The notes beneath the pieces were generated by a model. The model was not told the origin of the DNA. It did not search any database and saw nothing but the letters and a program-made list of their open reading frames with translations. Position numbers and translations under genes: made by a program. Below, in pieces: positions 59,610-64,000 of a DNA stretch of 64,000 nucleotides (the stretch's first letter is position 1; every line of letters starts with the position of its first letter). Origin of the DNA: Megascapheus bottae (lineage: Eukaryota > Chordata > Mammalia > Rodentia > Geomyidae); assembly GCA_024803745.1 (NCBI GenBank), contig JANJXV010000196.1:384501-448500 (forward strand), written 5' to 3'.

Positions 59610-60090
59610 AGGCATATGTAAATGGGAGATAAAGCCGATGCAAGGACCACAAGAAGGGTCAGGAGCATGGCTTACAAGATGGAGTAATACCTAAGAGCCT
59701 AGACCCCTGGGCATGGGAGATGGAGCAGTAGCTAACGTACTAGCACATCCCTGGGCACCACTGGCCCAGCGCATGACCAATCCAAATCGAGCAGGGCCAG
59801 AGAAGAGCAGCCAGAATGAGGGGCAGCACTTCTGCTGCCTTCCCTGAGACTGGTTGGAGGATCTTGGACCTGCAGAAGCCCTCCTTGTGTGTGGCATGGA
59901 GCCTGGTTTGGCGTCAGGACTAAGACGTGGAGAGGTGAGTCCAGCAGATGGACTGGATAGGCAGGACAGGATTCGGCAGGTTAGGACAGAGGACAGGAAC
60001 CAGAATGTCGTGTCAACTCTGCTATGTTAAATCAATAAACTTGCATCCTATTACCTGCCTGGTGGTGAATGACCTGGGTGGAGAGAAGCC
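59610..60090 (+). other. Possible LTR or retroposon end upstream of LSS
   Basis: Non-CpG sequence between the minisatellite and the CpG island, with CAATCCAAAT and a late AATAAACTTGCATCC signal. That is the look of an LTR R/U5 border, but no termini or duplication were found. Confidence 0.25.
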
Positions 60091-60289
60091 TGAGGTTGCC
60101 CCACTGCCGTTCCCCTTCCCGCGAGCCCTGCCCTGCCCTGCCTGGACCCTGGGTCTCCCACGAGGTGTCTGGCGACTCGAGCTCAGGACTGGCTCGCTGG
60201 CCTCAGGACTCCTGGTCTTCACGCCGCTCTCCCTCCCGGCGAGCCGCCCCGCCTCAACGCGGCCCCTCCCCTCCGCCGGACCGCCCTCT

Positions 60290-60545
60290 TCCTCAGGCCA
60301 CGCCCCCGCCGCCCCGCCAGCCACCTGGGCTCGCCCCTGCCTGAGGCCACGCCCCTCCCCCGCCCCGCCCTTTTCCTCAGGCCACGCCCCTCCCCCGCCC
60401 CGTCAGTCACCTGGGTTAGCCCCTGCCGGAGGCCACGCCTCCGGCCACGCCCCCCACCGCACCGCCAGCCACCTGGGCTCGCTCCTGCCGGAGGCCACGC
60501 CTCTGGCCACGCCCCTCCGCCTCCCCGCCAGCCACGCCCGGGGCC
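60290..60545 (+). repeat. LSS: GC-box tandem repeat in LSS promoter
   Basis: Imperfect repeats of CAGCCACCTGGGCTCGC, then CCTGCCGGAGGCCACGCC, then GGCCACGCCCCTCCCCCG. Confidence 0.85.
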
Positions 60546-60755
60546 TCGCCGCCGCGTGGGGCGGTTCTCGCTCCACCACTGCGGCCGTCGGGACCCGCGG
60601 GTGCTCGCCTCGCCGCGCGGTGATTGGCTGGGAGGGCATCGGCCCATGCCTCGGCGGCGTCGGCCGAGGGGCGCGCGCCGCGCGGTGGGCGGGGCCGGCG
60701 GGAGCGCGGCTAGTTTAGCGGGTCCCGGGGGCCGGGTGCGGAGCGCGGCGCCGAC

Positions 60756-63613
<2,858 letters not shown>

Positions 63614-64000
63614 TGAGTCTGCACATAGGAGTACATGGATGCATGTGTTGTGTAGGCAGGGCTCAGGTTTTCAGGCACCTGTTGAGACACAACTGTGGAC
63701 TTAGGGTAGAGTGGAGAGAGCCTGGCAGGAAGGAGGTGGTGTCTACCAAATGTGTGCTTTAACTTCGTGAATGGTTTCATGATCTGTTGGAGGGTTTCTT
63801 GACATCCCAGGCCAAGTGAAAGCCATCTTTTTTTTTTTTTTTTTAAAGAAATCAGTAAGGCAGAAAACTGTCTCTGCCTCTGGGAGGCAGCAGGTGCAGG
63901 TGTGCCCACAGTCCCCTGCCTCAACTTGTTTTCTGATGCGGCTCACCCTAGGAGAGCAGATCCTGCCCCCTTGGTTTAAAGCTGCTCACGTCAAGGAATG

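Overview
This is a mammalian nuclear window carrying three spliced genes in the order found, mirror-image, on human chromosome 21q22.3: the 5' part of YBEY (minus strand, left), all of MCM3AP/GANP (plus strand, about 6.4-56.4 kb) and the first four exons of LSS, lanosterol synthase (plus strand, right edge). Exons were joined by hand from GT-AG sites, reading-frame phase and recalled human proteins. The 28 coding exons of MCM3AP keep one frame and give 1973 codons plus stop, close to the 1980 residues I recall for the human protein. The gene therefore looks intact.

The host is probably a rodent of the superfamily Geomyoidea (pocket mice, kangaroo rats, pocket gophers). The introns are packed with a dimeric SINE that has an ID-like, tRNA-derived head and a second module, matching the IDL-Geo family I recall from that group. 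This lineage call is an inference from repeats, not from gene phylogeny.

Layout. 1-4.5 kb: YBEY coding exons 2 and 3; the exon with the metal-binding histidines lies beyond the left edge. 4.8-5.8 kb: a G-rich minisatellite in YBEY intron 1. 5.8-6.7 kb: a CpG-island promoter shared head to head by YBEY and MCM3AP, with four CTTCCGG (ETS-type) sites. 6.9-56.4 kb: MCM3AP, whose introns hold dozens of IDL-Geo and 7SL/B1-like-Geo SINEs, L1 fragments, two solo LTRs and several microsatellites. 56.4-60.1 kb: intergenic sequence with a processed RPL9 copy and a small minisatellite. 60.1-61.1 kb: the LSS CpG-island promoter with repeated GC/CACCC boxes. 60.756 kb to the end: LSS exons 1-4, with a third LTR-type element (related to the one at 29.7 kb) in intron 3.

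The genes do not form a pathway. MCM3AP is the scaffold of the TREX-2 mRNA-export complex, YBEY is a ribosome-maturation endoribonuclease acting in mitochondria, and LSS cyclises oxidosqualene in sterol synthesis. I see no undescribed multi-gene system. The most interesting material is in the repeats (a shared SINE tail module with tRNA-like promoter boxes, a subfamily with an internal duplication, and stacked insertions at one target) and in a tandem duplication of an MCM3AP splice donor.
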